Below are positions 1-9,465 of a stretch of DNA of 9,465 nucleotides, piece after piece. The notes beneath the pieces are model-generated. The model was not told the origin of the DNA, searched no databases, and saw only the letters and a program-made list of their open reading frames with translations. The stretch is from Burkholderiaceae bacterium (GTDB lineage Bacteria; Pseudomonadota; Gammaproteobacteria; Burkholderiales; Burkholderiaceae_D): contig JAIELO010000282.1 in the NCBI GenBank assembly GCA_019752915.1, positions 1 through 9,465 on the forward strand. Reading direction: 5' to 3'. Position 1 is the stretch's first letter, and every line of letters starts with the position of its first letter. The translations under genes and the position numbers were made by a program.

Positions 1-621
1 ATCGCCGGCGAGCGCCGTTTCCGCGCTGCCCAGTTAGCCGGACTGGAAGAATTGCCGGTGCTGGTAAGGGATGTGGACGATCAGGCCGCCGCCGCGATGG
101 CGCTGATCGAAAACATGCAGCGCGAAGATCTCAATCCGCTCGAAGAAGCGCAGGGCATCCATCGCCTGATTACGGATTTCGCCTTCACCCACGAACAGGC
201 CGCCAATGCGGTCGGTCGTTCGCGCAGTGCGGTATCGAATCTGTTGCGTTTGATGAATCTGGCCTCGGCCGTGCAAACCATGCTGATGGCAGGTGACATC
301 GACATGGGCCATGCCCGCGCACTGCTGGCCGTCGATGCCGCCACCCAGATCACGCTGGCTTCGCTGGTGATCGCCAAGCGACTCTCGGTACGTGAAACGG
401 AAAAACTGGTCAACAAAACACTGGAAGAGCAGAAAGCGCCCGCCGCCGAAGCGCGCCAGAAAGAAAAGTCCGGTGATATCGTGCGTCTGGAAGAAGAATT
501 GTCCGATGCGCTGGCAACCCCGGTGGTGTTCAAAATGGGCGCCAAAGGTCGTGGTCAGATGATTATCGATTTCGCCGATCTGGATATTCTCGACGGCGTG
601 CTGGCGCGCTTGCGCGGTTAA
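1..621 (+). CDS. parB: Chromosome-partitioning protein ParB, C-terminal 206 residues (5' end outside window)
   Basis: ParB/Spo0J proteins are CTP-dependent clamps that load at parS sites and, with ParA, segregate the replication origin. The frame is open from base 1, so the N-terminus is missing. Residues of the fragment: the GERR-x-R motif of the CTP/parS-loading region (3-8), ENMQREDLNP with following EEA (37-50), a helix-turn-helix with AVGRSRSAVSN (69-80), GHARALL (103-109), a charged linker (about 138-160) and a C-terminal dimerisation domain beginning near KGRGQMIIDF (182-191). A TTG at base 52 could look like a start, but the conserved GERR motif lies upstream of it, so the gene begins outside the window. 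Location directly before the atp operon is usual in Burkholderiales near the origin. No consensus parS palindrome was seen in the window. Family assignment is firm. Confidence 0.95.
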   Translation: MAGERRFRAAQLAGLEELPVLVRDVDDQAAAAMALIENMQREDLNPLEEAQGIHRLITDFAFTHEQAANAVGRSRSAVSNLLRLMNLASAVQTMLMAGDIDMGHARALLAVDAATQITLASLVIAKRLSVRETEKLVNKTLEEQKAPAAEARQKEKSGDIVRLEEELSDALATPVVFKMGAKGRGQMIIDFADLDILDGVLARLRG

Positions 622-631
622 ACCCTGTCGT

Positions 632-670
632 CAGCCCATTTTATTAATACTTTGAAAATAAATCGGGCTG
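632..670 (+). terminator. Imperfect hairpin after parB, possible weak terminator or 3' stabiliser
   Basis: The arms CAGCCC (632-637) and GGGCTG (665-670) pair perfectly. After two mismatches a second, AT-rich helix forms between 640-645 and 657-662, leaving a loop of about 11 nt. It begins 10 nt after the parB stop. There is no T-run after it, so it is not a classic intrinsic terminator. It may only protect the 3' end of parB mRNA. Confidence 0.35.
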
Positions 671-747
671 GCGGCTATCTGGTTCCAAGTTGGTGCAATG
701 CGCCCCGAAATGGTTTTAAAAGCGTCGCTTTCGTGCACTAATTGCTC

Positions 748-762
748 TGCTGCAGTGCAGCA
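748..762. repeat. Short inverted repeat just upstream of the atp promoter
   Basis: TGCTGC (748-753) and GCAGCA (757-762) are perfect inverted copies around AGT. The repeat ends 4 nt before the -35 hexamer, where an operator or activator site could lie. A chance palindrome is possible, and I do not recognise it as the site of a known regulator. Confidence 0.3.
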
Positions 763-766
763 AAGT

Positions 767-796
767 TTGACGCGCTCCATTAAAGACACATATAAT
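767..796 (+). promoter_or_regulatory. Sigma-70 promoter of the atp operon
   Basis: The -35 hexamer TTGACG (767-772, five of six consensus bases) and a perfect -10 TATAAT (791-796) are separated by 18 nt. Transcription should start near 803, giving a leader of about 37 nt before atpI. This is the best promoter match I saw in the window and the only good one before the operon, consistent with strong constitutive expression of a housekeeping complex. Confidence 0.8.
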
Positions 797-825
797 CACG
801 CGTCTTTGGGTTTTATCGGCTACTT

Positions 826-830
826 GGGAG
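826..830 (+). promoter_or_regulatory. Ribosome binding site that selects the TTG start of atpI
   Basis: GGGAG lies 9 nt before the TTG at 840. The next in-frame ATG (870-872, residue 11) has no purine-rich site at a suitable distance, so the TTG start is preferred. Confidence 0.6.
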
Positions 831-839
831 CTCGCCAAA

Positions 840-1217
840 TTGAGTAATTCGACGAGTGTGACCCGGCCGATGTTCAAGGTCGTTGCCATCCAGTTTGTGA
901 TCGTGACTGGTTTTGCCTTATTGGCATGGAATTGGGCAGGACCGCTCAACGCATGGTCGGCCGCTTATGGCGGAGCAATCGCAGTCATCGGGAGTCTGAT
1001 GTACGCGATCATCGTCACGGGCGGCGCAAAAAGCGTCGCGGACGACGCCAAGCGGGTGTTCCGGTCGCATGTACGGGCCGAGGTAGTAAAAATATTTATC
1101 ACGTTAGTGCTGTTCATCGTCGCGCTAGCGCTGTTTCAGTCGGCCTCATGGTTATGGCTGATCTTGGGTTTCGCGGTGGCAACCTTGGCATACTGGTTCT
1201 CATTGCTCGCAGTTTAA
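840..1217 (+). CDS. atpI: ATP synthase accessory membrane protein I (AtpI), 125 aa, TTG start
   Basis: AtpI is a small inner-membrane protein encoded first in many proteobacterial atp operons. In other bacteria it has been linked to c-ring assembly or to cation uptake, and it is usually dispensable. The sequence shows four probable transmembrane helices (about residues 14-32, 41-61, 83-100 and 103-122). A positively charged cytoplasmic loop lies between helices 2 and 3 (K64 to R79), followed by the E-x-x-K feature (E81, K84) at the start of helix 3 that is common in AtpI. The TTG start is chosen because GGGAG lies 9 nt upstream; starting at Met11 would still leave the first helix intact. It is the first gene of the operon, 21 nt before atpB. 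The family is poorly conserved in sequence, so the call rests on topology and position as well as on similarity. Confidence 0.85.
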   Translation: MSNSTSVTRPMFKVVAIQFVIVTGFALLAWNWAGPLNAWSAAYGGAIAVIGSLMYAIIVTGGAKSVADDAKRVFRSHVRAEVVKIFITLVLFIVALALFQSASWLWLILGFAVATLAYWFSLLAV

Positions 1218-2042
<825 letters not shown>

Positions 2043-2050
2043 GCAACTTA

Positions 2051-2379
<329 letters not shown>

Positions 2380-2421
2380 TTCGCTCCCTTCTAGGAGAAA
2401 CTTTTAGTTAGGAGCAAAGGT

Positions 2422-2892
2422 ATGGACATCAATATGTCTCTCATCGGTCAGATGATCACCTTCGCGGTGTTGGTCTGGGTTTCGATGAAGTTCGTATTTC
2501 CATCGCTGAATGCAGCGTTGGATGAGCGTGCCAAGCGTATCGCTGATGGTCTGGCTGCGGCCGACCAAGGCCAGGCTGCGATGGTAGTCGCTGAGAAGCG
2601 TGCCAGCGAAGCGCTGGCCGGTGCACGCGAAGAAGCTTCGCAACGTGTTGCCGACGCTGAAAAGCGTGCGCAACTGGTCGCCGAAGAAATCAAAGCTAAT
2701 GCACAAGCTGAAGCCGACCGCATCATTGCGCAAGCTAAAGCCGACGCCGATCAGCAACTGGCCAAAGCGCGTGAAGCGCTGCGCGCTCAGGTGGCTGACC
2801 TGGCTGTGAAGGGCGCCGAGCAAATCCTCAAGCGCGAAGTTAACGCATCGGCTCACGCTGATCTGTTGTCGCGCCTGTCTGTCGAGCTGTAA
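2422..2892 (+). CDS. atpF: F1Fo ATP synthase subunit b (peripheral stalk), 156 aa
   Basis: Subunit b dimers form the peripheral stalk linking subunit a to delta and alpha. The N-terminal membrane anchor spans about residues 8-28. It is followed by the tether with Arg36 (E. coli Arg36 lies at the same position), then [10 protein letters not shown] (40-49) and a long charged, alanine-rich coiled coil to about residue 135. The C-terminus ([17 protein letters not shown]) is the delta-binding region. The total length equals that of E. coli b (156 aa). This supports the ATG at 2422 over the in-frame Met5 codon. AGGAG (2410-2414) lies 7 nt before the chosen start, and a second AGGAGA lies at 2393-2398. 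The gene is 42 nt after atpE and 2 nt before atpH. Confidence 0.97.
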   Translation: MDINMSLIGQMITFAVLVWVSMKFVFPSLNAALDERAKRIADGLAAADQGQAAMVVAEKRASEALAGAREEASQRVADAEKRAQLVAEEIKANAQAEADRIIAQAKADADQQLAKAREALRAQVADLAVKGAEQILKREVNASAHADLLSRLSVEL

Positions 2893-2894
2893 TC

Positions 2895-3440
2895 ATGGCA
2901 GAAAACGCAACCGTCGCCCGTCCCTACGCGGAAGCTCTGTTCCGCGTAGCCCAAGCAGGTAAGGAATCGTTCACCCTCGCGGCGTGGTCCGAACTGGTCG
3001 CCGAACTGGCCCAGATCGGTGCCCACCCCGAGGTACAAGCATTCGCCCGCAACCCGAAAGCTTCGGCTAGCGATGTGAGCGCCGCTATTACTGCCCTGGT
3101 GAAATCGCCGCTGACCACGGAAGCCAAAAACTTCCTGGCCATGCTGGTCGACAACGGCCGCATCAGTCTGCTGCCGGAAATCGGTAGCCAGTTCCAGGCG
3201 TTGAAAAACGCGCTGGAAGGTGCTGCTGATGCGGATATCACCAGTGCTTTCGATCTGAGCTCGGCACAAGTTACCGAACTGGTCGCAACGCTGGAAAAGA
3301 AATTCAGCCGCAAGCTGAACCCGGTAGTTACCGTGGATCCAGCTCTGATCGGTGGTGTGCGTGTGGTCGTTGGCGATGAAGTGCTGGACACTTCGGTACG
3401 CGCCAAGCTGCAGCAAATGCGTGTTGCGCTGGTCGCGTAA
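2895..3440 (+). CDS. atpH: F1Fo ATP synthase subunit delta, 181 aa
   Basis: Delta caps the top of the alpha3beta3 hexamer and connects it to the b dimer. The N-terminal helical domain begins with the usual ARPYAEALF (8-16). [13 protein letters not shown] (84-96) and the family signature around [18 protein letters not shown] (148-165) follow; the protein ends in [11 protein letters not shown]. The length is close to E. coli delta (177 aa). The ATG follows the atpF stop after only 2 nt, and no clear Shine-Dalgarno is present apart from GAG in the last codons of atpF. Translation is therefore probably coupled to atpF, which would limit output of this single-copy subunit (inference). Confidence 0.97.
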   Translation: MAENATVARPYAEALFRVAQAGKESFTLAAWSELVAELAQIGAHPEVQAFARNPKASASDVSAAITALVKSPLTTEAKNFLAMLVDNGRISLLPEIGSQFQALKNALEGAADADITSAFDLSSAQVTELVATLEKKFSRKLNPVVTVDPALIGGVRVVVGDEVLDTSVRAKLQQMRVALVA

Positions 3441-3502
3441 GCGTCGCTTAGAACAGATTCTTCATCTCGCGTAAGCTGAGAGAAACACTTTTAGGAGTTA
3501 GT

Positions 3503-5044
3503 ATGCAACTCAACCCATCTGAAATCAGCGAGCTGATCAAGAGCCGTATTCAAGGCCTTGATGGTGGCGCTGAAGTACGTAACCAAGGTACGGTTATTTC
3601 CGTAGCCGACGGTATCGTCCGCATTCACGGTCTGTCCGACGTGATGCAAGGCGAAATGCTGGAATTCCCGGGCAACACCTTTGGTCTGGCGATGAACCTG
3701 GAGCGTGACTCCGTGGGCGCCGTGATTCTGGGTGCTTACGAGCACATCTCCGAAGGCGACACGGTGAAATGCACCGGCCGCATTCTGGAAGTGCCAGTCG
3801 GTCCTGAACTGCGTGGCCGTGTGGTCAACGCTCTGGGCCAGCCTATCGACGGCAAAGGCGCCATCGACGCCAAGCTGACCTCGCCAATCGAAAAGATCGC
3901 TCCAGGCGTTATCGCCCGTGAGTCCGTCTCGCAGCCTATGCAGACCGGTCTGAAATCGATCGATGCGATGGTTCCAGTCGGCCGCGGTCAACGCGAACTG
4001 ATCATTGGTGACCGTCAAACCGGTAAGTCCGCCGTTGCCGTTGATGCGATCATCAACCAAAAAGGCCAGGGCATGACCTGTATCTACGTCGCTATCGGTC
4101 AGAAAGCGTCGACGATCAAAAACATCGTGCGTTCCCTGGAACAGCACGGCGCGATGGAATACACCATCGTCGTGGCCGCATCGGCCGCCGAATCGGCAGC
4201 GATGCAGTACATCTCGGCCTACTCGGGCTGCACCATGGGCGAGTACTTCCGCGACCGTGGCGAAGATGCACTGATCGTCTACGATGACCTGTCGAAACAA
4301 GCTGTTGCTTACCGTCAGATCTCCCTGCTGCTGCGTCGTCCACCAGGTCGCGAAGCATACCCAGGTGACGTGTTCTACCTGCACTCGCGTCTGCTGGAAC
4401 GCGCAGCCCGCGTCAACGCCGACTACGTCGAAGCCTTCACCGGCGGCGCAGTCAAAGGCAAGACCGGCTCGCTGACCGCACTGCCGATCATTGAAACGCA
4501 AGCAGGCGACGTGTCCGCCTTCGTGCCGACCAACGTGATTTCGATTACCGACGGCCAGATCTTCCTGGAAACCTCGCTGTTCAACTCGGGTATCCGTCCT
4601 GCAATTAACGCAGGTATCTCGGTATCGCGCGTGGGTGGTGCTGCTCAGACCAAGGTCATCAAAAACCTGTCCGGCGGTATCCGTACCGACTTGGCCCAGT
4701 ACCGTGAACTGGCTGCGTTCGCGCAGTTCGCTTCCGATCTGGACGAATCGACCCGCAAACAACTGGACCGCGGTGCCCGCGTGACTGAACTGCTGAAGCA
4801 GGCTCAGTACTCGCCACTGTCGATCTCGCTGATGGCTGCTTCGCTGTTCGCAGTCAACAAGGGCTTCCTGGATGACGTCGCTGTCAAACAAGTTCTGTCC
4901 TTCGAAGCAGGTCTGCACGGCTACCTGAAGACCAAGCAAGCTGCGTTGCTGGCGAAGATTGAAGAAACCAAGCAACTGGACAAAGACGGCGAAGCTGCGC
5001 TGTCGGCTGCCATTGCTGACTTCAAAAAATCCGGCGCATTTTAA
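3503..5044 (+). CDS. atpA: F1 ATP synthase subunit alpha, 513 aa
   Basis: Three alpha subunits alternate with beta in F1 and carry non-catalytic nucleotide sites. At 513 aa the protein has the same length as E. coli alpha, and key positions share its numbering. The P-loop is GDRQTGKS (169-176) with Lys175. The arginine finger is Arg376 in GISVSRVGG (371-379), which reaches into the catalytic site on beta. Also present are [13 protein letters not shown] (259-271), [12 protein letters not shown] (278-289) and the beta-barrel domain at 25-95. The last P-loop residue is serine where E. coli and most alphas have threonine; the hydroxyl that helps bind magnesium is kept. AGGAG (3493-3497) lies 5 nt before the start, in a 62-nt gap after atpH. 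Confidence 0.98.
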   Translation: MQLNPSEISELIKSRIQGLDGGAEVRNQGTVISVADGIVRIHGLSDVMQGEMLEFPGNTFGLAMNLERDSVGAVILGAYEHISEGDTVKCTGRILEVPVGPELRGRVVNALGQPIDGKGAIDAKLTSPIEKIAPGVIARESVSQPMQTGLKSIDAMVPVGRGQRELIIGDRQTGKSAVAVDAIINQKGQGMTCIYVAIGQKASTIKNIVRSLEQHGAMEYTIVVAASAAESAAMQYISAYSGCTMGEYFRDRGEDALIVYDDLSKQAVAYRQISLLLRRPPGREAYPGDVFYLHSRLLERAARVNADYVEAFTGGAVKGKTGSLTALPIIETQAGDVSAFVPTNVISITDGQIFLETSLFNSGIRPAINAGISVSRVGGAAQTKVIKNLSGGIRTDLAQYRELAAFAQFASDLDESTRKQLDRGARVTELLKQAQYSPLSISLMAASLFAVNKGFLDDVAVKQVLSFEAGLHGYLKTKQAALLAKIEETKQLDKDGEAALSAAIADFKKSGAF

Positions 5045-5066
5045 GCGGCTGGCGAAACAGCGGCAT

Positions 5067-5086
5067 GGCGATCCCTCGGGATCGCC
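5067..5086 (+). other. Intercistronic RNA hairpin between atpA and atpG
   Basis: GGCGATCCC (5067-5075) and GGGATCGCC (5078-5086) are perfect inverted copies separated by only TC, so the RNA would form eight pairs closed over a CUCG loop. It starts 22 nt after the atpA stop and ends 10 nt before the atpG Shine-Dalgarno. No T-run follows, so termination is unlikely. More likely roles are a barrier that protects atpA mRNA, a processing site, or a brake on atpG translation. Confidence 0.7.
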
Positions 5087-5111
5087 TTCAGCGCAGAAGG
5101 AGTAAGGACTC

Positions 5112-7417
<2,306 letters not shown>

Positions 7418-7435
7418 TTACTGAGTTCTTGCTGA

Positions 7436-7459
7436 GCAGTTCCGCGCAAGCGGGACTGC
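7436..7459 (+). other. Intercistronic RNA hairpin between atpD and atpC (GNRA loop)
   Basis: GCAGTTCCGC (7436-7445) pairs with GCGGGACTGC (7450-7459) over ten base pairs, one of them G-U, closed by the tetraloop GCAA (7446-7449), a GNRA-class loop. It begins 18 nt after the atpD stop and ends 12 nt before the AGGA ribosome site of atpC. There is no T-run. Its position mirrors the hairpin between atpA and atpG. Confidence 0.75.
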
Positions 7460-7480
7460 ATCACAACCGACAGGACACAC

Positions 7481-7903
7481 ATGGCAAACACTATACACGT
7501 GGACGTGGTTTCCGCCGAGGAGTTGATCTACTCGGGCGAAGCCGAATTCGTCGCGTTGCCGGGCGAACAGGGCGAGCTGGGGATTTATCCTAAGCACACG
7601 CCGTTGATCACCCGCATCCGTCCGGGCGCAGTGCGCATCAAGGTACCAGGCCAGGCTGAAGAAGAGTTCGTCTTCGTCGCCGGCGGGCTGCTGGAAGTGC
7701 AACCGAACGCCGTGACGGTGCTGGCCGATACCGCGATTCGCGGCAAGGATCTGGACGAAGCCAAAGCGGCAGCGGCCAAGAAACGTGCTGAAGAATCGCT
7801 GGCGAACAACACTGCCGGTATCGACTACGCGAAAGCGCAAGCCGAACTGGCAGCAGCGATCGGCCAACTGGCCGCCATCGCCAAACTGCGCGCCAAGCAC
7901 TAA
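7481..7903 (+). CDS. atpC: F1 ATP synthase subunit epsilon, 140 aa
   Basis: Epsilon binds gamma and the c-ring, and its C-terminal helices can inhibit ATP hydrolysis. The N-terminal beta-sandwich (about 1-86) contains the typical [13 protein letters not shown] (31-43) and [13 protein letters not shown] (64-76). The C-terminal helical hairpin (88-140) is rich in alanine and lysine, beginning [16 protein letters not shown] (90-105). The length is close to E. coli epsilon (139 aa), so the inhibitory domain is present. AGGA (7472-7475) lies 5 nt before the ATG. It is the last gene of the operon, and an intrinsic terminator follows 19 nt after its stop. Confidence 0.97.
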   Translation: MANTIHVDVVSAEELIYSGEAEFVALPGEQGELGIYPKHTPLITRIRPGAVRIKVPGQAEEEFVFVAGGLLEVQPNAVTVLADTAIRGKDLDEAKAAAAKKRAEESLANNTAGIDYAKAQAELAAAIGQLAAIAKLRAKH

Positions 7904-7922
7904 GCAACGCAAGCAGCACAGC

Positions 7923-7952
7923 AAAAAAGGCAGCCTCGGCTGCCTTTTTTTT
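7923..7952 (+). terminator. Intrinsic terminator of the atp operon
   Basis: GGCAGCC (7929-7935) and GGCTGCC (7938-7944) form a GC-rich stem with TC between them, followed by eight T residues (7945-7952). A run of six A residues (7923-7928) precedes the stem, extending it and making it potentially active on both strands. Confidence 0.93.
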
Positions 7953-8031
7953 CGTCCGTCGAGTCGCTAAGTTATCAGAAAAAATACGTTGCGTCCCCAA
8001 TTTGGGCTGCGTTTCTAGATGAATGCCTCGA

Positions 8032-8060
8032 GTGGCACGGGCTTGCTTTAATGCTATGGT
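8032..8060 (+). promoter_or_regulatory. Possible extended -10 promoter for the MshEN-like gene
   Basis: TGC followed by TATGGT (8052-8060) makes an extended -10 element. A poor -35, GTGGCA (8032-8037), lies 17 nt upstream. Transcription would start near 8067 with a leader of about 23 nt. The upstream terminator implies that this gene needs its own promoter, which supports the call. The rest of 7953-8089 shows only a weak palindrome, CCCA and TGGG around 7996-8006. Confidence 0.4.
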
Positions 8061-8089
8061 AAACGCTGAACTTTGGCGGGAGACTTGGC

Positions 8090-8764
8090 ATGACATGGCT
8101 ACATCAGTTTCAGCATCAATCGCGCTTCGGGCAACTGCTCGTGGAGCGGGGTTTGATTTCACAGCAGCAACTGGATCGGGCCATCGCCCATCAGCAGGAA
8201 ACGGGGCGCCGTCTTGGCGAGATCTTTACGGAGTGGGATGTGATTACCCACGAGCTGCTCGACGATGTGCTGCATGCCCAGTACAACCGGCGCGCGGCTG
8301 CAGCCATTGCAGTTGCGCTGCTATCGCCGCTGACCAGTTTTGCGGCCGCGCCGCAGCCGCCCGTGACGCTCAGTGCGCCGGCCGCCAGCATGCAGCAGCT
8401 CAGCGAAGGTGAGTTGCGCGGCAGCGCGGCGCAAGGCCTTAGCACGGAGCTGGTGGCGCAGATCGCCGCACCGCATACAGTGAACGGCGTTGCGGTGATT
8501 GGCGACATGGCCAAGCTGGTCAATCCGCTGCTGGGTTTTCTGGAAGCGGACAGCAACGCCAAAAACATTATTTACGATGCCCGTAATGCCAGCTCGACAG
8601 TGCAGGCAGATGGTTCTCTCAATCTGCAGTTACCCACCTCGATCGGCGCGCTAAGCTTTAACAATGTCCACGTGAAGGGCAATAGCGGCGCCAGCTTCGG
8701 CAGTGTCGCCATCCGTGGCATTGATCTGAGTAGTACGGTGGTGACGCTGGCCACGCGTCCCTAA
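8090..8764 (+). CDS. Predicted c-di-GMP-binding MshEN-like protein with a membrane segment and exported C-terminal region, 224 aa
   Basis: The N-terminal part matches the MshEN (type II secretion ATPase N-terminal) fold, known in MshE-type ATPases to bind cyclic di-GMP through two 24-residue motifs joined by a 5-residue linker. Motif I is residues 12-35 (R12, G14, G21, L28, Q35). The linker is QETGR (36-40). Motif II is 41-64 (R41, L42, G43, L57, L61, Q64), with Asp50 replacing the usual glycine. No ATPase domain follows. Instead, NRR and a hydrophobic stretch (69-88, ending SFAAA) look like a signal anchor or signal peptide. The remaining 136 residues are polar, with LSEGELRGSAAQG (104-116) and a beta-rich tail ending RGIDLSSTVVTLATRP. 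The tail recalls exported FilA/DUF6160-like proteins, but weakly. GGGAGA (8078-8083), 6 nt before the ATG, supports the start. Function unknown; signalling of c-di-GMP across the membrane is an inference. Confidence 0.75.
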   Translation: MTWLHQFQHQSRFGQLLVERGLISQQQLDRAIAHQQETGRRLGEIFTEWDVITHELLDDVLHAQYNRRAAAAIAVALLSPLTSFAAAPQPPVTLSAPAASMQQLSEGELRGSAAQGLSTELVAQIAAPHTVNGVAVIGDMAKLVNPLLGFLEADSNAKNIIYDARNASSTVQADGSLNLQLPTSIGALSFNNVHVKGNSGASFGSVAIRGIDLSSTVVTLATRP

Positions 8765-8791
8765 CGCCGGGGCTGCCATTTGCATCCGGCG
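8765..8791 (+). terminator. Weak hairpin after the MshEN-like gene
   Basis: CGCCGG (8765-8770) and CCGGCG (8786-8791) pair across a 15-nt loop directly after the stop codon. The T-rich stretch after it is interrupted (about 8797-8805), so this would be a poor terminator at best. Confidence 0.3.
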
Positions 8792-8814
8792 ATCCCATTC
8801 TTTTCATCAATATT

Positions 8815-8843
8815 TTGCCAAAGTGATAATTCGTTAGTATTTT
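8815..8843 (+). promoter_or_regulatory. Possible promoter for the lipoprotein gene
   Basis: TTGCCA (8815-8820, five of six consensus bases) and TATTTT (8838-8843, four of six) are separated by 17 nt in an A/T-rich gap. The start would be near 8850, leaving a leader of about 60 nt. The call is tentative because A/T-rich DNA yields such matches by chance. Confidence 0.4.
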
Positions 8844-8912
8844 TGCCAGTTTGCTCAGGTATTGTTGCGCCGCTGTTGTTAAAGCAAAAACGAATAATTA
8901 TTAAGGGAATGT

Positions 8913-9368
8913 ATGAAGAAGATTCTGGCAGTGGCAAGTGTTCTGGTGATGACGGGTTGCGCCTCGGTTTCGGGCGAAAAGATGCAACCTGTTGCTATCA
9001 CCACCATATTTGATAACAAGGAAATCGCTGGTCTGGGCTGCACATTATCCAACGATGCAGGTAGCTGGTTCCTGACCAGCCCGGCAAGTGTGACGGTTCA
9101 TAAGAGCACAGGCGATCTGTCGATCGATTGCAAGAAGGATAGTCTGGTTGGTAACGCTACGGCAGTGTCTAAATCCAATGGCGCCGTGTGGGGCAATATC
9201 CTGCTTGGCGGCGGCATCGGTTACATCGTTGATCGGAATACTGGTGCCGGTTTTGACTATCCACCGACCATCGTCGTCAATCTGCGTCAGCTCGATTCCG
9301 TCGTGACGCCGGCCAACGCTGCGCTCAAACCGGTCTCGGCGATCGAGTCGACTGTCAAAGTCAACTAA
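8913..9368 (+). CDS. Small predicted outer-membrane lipoprotein of unknown function, 151 aa
   Basis: The N-terminus is a lipoprotein signal: MKK, a hydrophobic core (4-13), then MTGC with the lipidated Cys16. The residue after it is alanine, not aspartate, which favours sorting to the outer membrane. The mature part has GCTLSNDAGSWFLTSPASVT (42-61) and a following segment with two lysines after a cysteine (DCKKD, 72-76). A glycine-rich stretch (GNILLGGGIGYIVD, 94-107) and a DYPP motif (115-118) come next. I recall many proteobacterial lipoproteins with this order (a C-x-L-x-N-x-x-G-x-W start and a GN-I-L-GG-x-IG patch), usually annotated as hypothetical, but cannot name the family. The ribosome site AAGGGA (8903-8908) is 4 nt before the ATG. 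It is probably transcribed on its own. Confidence 0.85.
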   Translation: MKKILAVASVLVMTGCASVSGEKMQPVAITTIFDNKEIAGLGCTLSNDAGSWFLTSPASVTVHKSTGDLSIDCKKDSLVGNATAVSKSNGAVWGNILLGGGIGYIVDRNTGAGFDYPPTIVVNLRQLDSVVTPANAALKPVSAIESTVKVN

Positions 9369-9465
9369 TCCCTGCTGCGCGGTCGATGATGCGCACCGCG
9401 CGCTGGCTAGGCGCCAGACTCTGTTCGATGATCGCCAGTGCCAGTTCTGGCTGCGCGGCGCCGCA
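9361..9465 (-). CDS. 3' end of a minus-strand gene, last 34 codons (5' part outside window)
   Basis: Read on the minus strand from base 9465, the frame is open for 34 codons and ends at TGA (9363-9361). The peptide starts CGAAQPELALAIIEQSLAPS and ends RAAGIS. It has a normal amphipathic composition, and third codon positions are rich in G and C, as expected for coding DNA here. The stop lies inside the last codons of the lipoprotein gene, so the two genes would be convergent and overlap by 8 nt. I do not recognise the protein. A plus-strand frame from ATG 9386 is also open to the window end but has no ribosome site. Confidence 0.5.
   Translation of the reverse strand, partial: CGAAQPELALAIIEQSLAPSQRAVRIIDRAAGIS

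Noticed and set aside
52..621. TTG at 52 as a true start giving a short ParB
   Set aside because: The frame continues upstream to base 1 and encodes the conserved GERR motif, so the gene is simply cut by the window edge.
622..839. tRNA, small RNA or parS site in the parB-atpI gap
   Set aside because: No cloverleaf and no match to the parS palindrome were seen; only the hairpin, inverted repeat and promoter could be supported.
8255..8360. Frameshift or wrong start joining two separate genes in the MshEN-like protein (a GTG at residue 60 could start a signal peptide)
   Set aside because: The frame is continuous, no ribosome site precedes that GTG, and the start at 8090 has a good GGGAGA site; a fusion is the simpler reading, though homologue comparison should confirm it.
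9386..9465. Plus-strand gene starting at ATG 9386
   Set aside because: No Shine-Dalgarno upstream; the minus-strand frame has a more protein-like composition and a clean stop. It cannot be excluded without more sequence.

Overview
The window is a betaproteobacterial chromosome segment, most likely Burkholderiales and probably close to Oxalobacteraceae. The lineage is an inference from the gene order parB-atpIBEFHAGDC (usual near the replication origin in these bacteria), the moderately high GC content and the subunit sequences; I could not run a search. All twelve plus-strand reading frames end in TAA.

Layout: (1) 1-621 is the 3' part of parB, cut by the window edge. (2) 622-839 is non-coding and holds an imperfect hairpin after parB, a short inverted repeat and a near-consensus sigma-70 promoter (TTGACG, 18 nt, TATAAT) for the atp operon. 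(3) 840-7903 is the complete F1Fo ATP synthase operon: atpI, atpB (a), atpE (c), atpF (b), atpH (delta), atpA (alpha), atpG (gamma), atpD (beta), atpC (epsilon). (4) 7923-7952 is a strong intrinsic terminator. (5) 8090-8764 encodes an unusual protein: two tandem MshEN-type c-di-GMP-binding motifs, one membrane or signal-like segment, then an exported tail. (6) 8913-9368 encodes a small lipoprotein. (7) 9361-9465 is probably the 3' end of a gene on the minus strand, convergent with the lipoprotein gene.

The nine atp genes encode the proton-driven ATP synthase. AtpB, AtpE and AtpF form the membrane sector Fo; AtpA, AtpD, AtpG, AtpH and AtpC form F1; AtpI is an assembly or accessory membrane protein. 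The key residues of a proton-translocating, catalytically active enzyme are all present. One operon must supply subunits in a ratio of about a1 b2 c~10 alpha3 beta3 gamma1 delta1 epsilon1, and the intergenic DNA appears to reflect this. Strong TTAGGAG-type ribosome sites precede c, b and alpha, there is a U-rich leader before c, there is no evident ribosome site before a, and stable RNA hairpins sit right after both three-copy genes (alpha and beta).

Most of the window is ordinary core genome. The least conventional items are the MshEN-membrane-exported fusion at 8090-8764 and the paired hairpins in the alpha-gamma and beta-epsilon gaps. I see no mobile element, CRISPR array, tRNA or rRNA.
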